From Staphylococcus equorum (GTDB lineage: Bacteria > Bacillota > Bacilli > Staphylococcales > Staphylococcaceae): 64,000 nt of DNA. Below, piece by piece: positions 63,553 to 64,000 of the stretch. The notes beneath the pieces were generated by a model. It was not told the origin of the DNA, ran no database searches, and saw only the letters and a program-made list of their open reading frames with translations. Position numbers and translations under genes: made by a program. How positions within the stretch are numbered: the first letter of the stretch is position 1; every line of letters starts with the position of its first letter. The stretch covers positions 1 to 64,000 of the forward strand of contig NZ_CP118982.1 of the NCBI RefSeq assembly GCF_029024965.1. Reading direction: 5' to 3'.

Positions 63553-63690
63553 ATGCCAGCAGCATTAACTAAAGTTTGTTCAAGATGTGGGGAAGAAAAA
63601 AGGTTGAATCAGTTTTATGAGAATAGAACTAAAAGTGACAAAAGAAATGGCATTTGTAAATCTTGTCAAAAAGAAGTAAATAATAGTTAA
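63553..63690 (+). CDS. Small zinc-finger protein
   Basis: 45 residues; GGAGGGG precedes the ATG. Two CxxC pairs (VCSRCGEEKRLNQFYENR and GICKSCQKE) form a four-cysteine zinc knuckle like the N-terminal finger of phage HNH endonucleases, but no HNH domain follows. It may be a free-standing finger or a remnant of such a gene. Confidence 0.6.
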   Translation: MPAALTKVCSRCGEEKRLNQFYENRTKSDKRNGICKSCQKEVNNS

Positions 63691-63703
63691 TATTAGGGAA
63701 ATA

Positions 63704-63728
63704 GAGAGTCTTAAAGACTCTCTATTAT
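63704..63728. terminator. Bidirectional terminator
   Basis: ATAGAGAGTCTT / AAGACTCTCTAT between the convergent zinc-finger gene and the next minus-strand gene. Confidence 0.85.
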
Positions 63729-64000
63729 TTATAATTCGTCATATGCATCTTTTGCAGCCCTTCTTTTTATAGTACTGTTGCTTTCATCTAATATAATCTC
63801 TTTTAATTCATCAGCAGAATAATTAGAGTATCTTCTTTTGTACCTATCATATTCAGCTTCAGTTTTATTTTTCTTATCTTGGACAGAACTTACAGCTTTT
63901 TCAAATATTTCGTCTTTATTATTATAAAGGTTTACTGCACCTTCTTTTACTTTTCGTCCCAAAAACTTTCCGAATTTCGCACCAGTCTTACCTGCTGTTT
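63729..64000 (-). CDS. Basic helical protein, unknown, 5' end outside window
   Basis: The minus-strand frame ends at 63729 and stays open to the window edge (reading GKTGAKFGKFLGRKVKEG), so the start is beyond 64000. The visible ~90 residues are charged and helical (YDRYKRRYSNYSADELKEII). No family recognised. An internal TTG at 63962 is not the likely start. Confidence 0.5.
   Translation of the reverse strand, partial: TAGKTGAKFGKFLGRKVKEGAVNLYNNKDEIFEKAVSSVQDKKNKTEAEYDRYKRRYSNYSADELKEIILDESNSTIKRRAAKDAYDEL

Larger units (their letters stand above)
38971..64000. mobile_element. Second accessory segment (defence island); right end not found
   Basis: From the internal att core onward the genes are accessory and AT-rich: anticodon nuclease, type I restriction, an unknown three-gene operon, recombinase, McrBC, IS431 and fragments. 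I find no third att core and no ccr gene up to 64000, so the right end is beyond the window or was lost in an IS431-linked rearrangement near 61170. Bases after about 61400 may already be another island or chromosome. Confidence 0.55.

Noticed and set aside
34881..64000. SCCmec (mecA/mecC) or ccr recombinase genes
   Set aside because: No protein of the CcrA/B/C size and type and no PBP2a-like gene is encoded; the only serine recombinase is a small resolvase.

Overview
The window opens at the first base of dnaA and runs through oriC and the standard staphylococcal origin-proximal order: dnaA, dnaN, yaaA, recF, gyrB, gyrA, nnrD, hutH, serS, azlCD, metX, a DUF2232 gene, gdpP, rplI, dnaB, purA, tRNA-Glu, tRNA-Asp, walRKHIJ, rlmH. 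The AT-rich DNA, the WalRKHIJ operon, rlmH with an SCC-type attachment site and a full-length IS431 all point to Staphylococcus. GyrB has Gly and Lys at the two positions that mark the naturally novobiocin-resistant S. saprophyticus group, so that group is the best guess; I cannot name the species.

Bases 1 to 34880 are core chromosome. Replication and topology genes are followed by amino-acid and nucleotide metabolism genes controlled by a serine T-box (serS) and a SAM riboswitch (metX), then by the essential cell-wall regulator operon walRKHI(J). Three genes look like lineage-specific additions compared with the S. aureus order as I remember it: a macrolide-type glycosyltransferase between purA and the tRNAs, and a MarR regulator plus drug efflux pump between the tRNAs and walR. 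gdpP (c-di-AMP phosphodiesterase) is broken by an apparent loss of one TA unit just after the DHH motif. DnaA boxes occur at oriC and again at 32.47 kb and 34.13-34.36 kb.

From 34881 on the DNA is accessory. A roughly 4.1 kb segment (34881-38970), bounded by SCC-type att cores, has no ccr recombinase. It holds a frameshifted HEPN gene, an hsdM scar, a truncated HEPN gene, an intact PD-(D/E)XK nuclease with a RAMA-like modified-base reader, and a 5'-truncated channel gene. A second segment starts at 38971 and is a dense defence island: an RloC-like anticodon nuclease, a complete type I restriction-modification system (hsdR, a half-size hsdS, hsdM, hsdS), an unrecognised three-gene operon (RNA polymerase alpha-CTD/sigma-4-like protein, ParB-like protein, SNF2-type helicase), a serine recombinase, and an EVE-domain McrBC system.

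The right end (58845-64000) is scrambled. It contains structured intergenic DNA, a P-loop kinase with small membrane genes, an IS431 copy without target-site duplication joined to a GNAT 3' fragment, a short match to the 3' end of tmRNA, a GNAT pseudogene with four in-frame stops, and phage- or island-type small genes. No ccr, mec, CRISPR or rRNA genes are visible. The right boundary of the SCC region is not in the window or has been lost. The best candidate for an undescribed system is the operon at 48141-54435.
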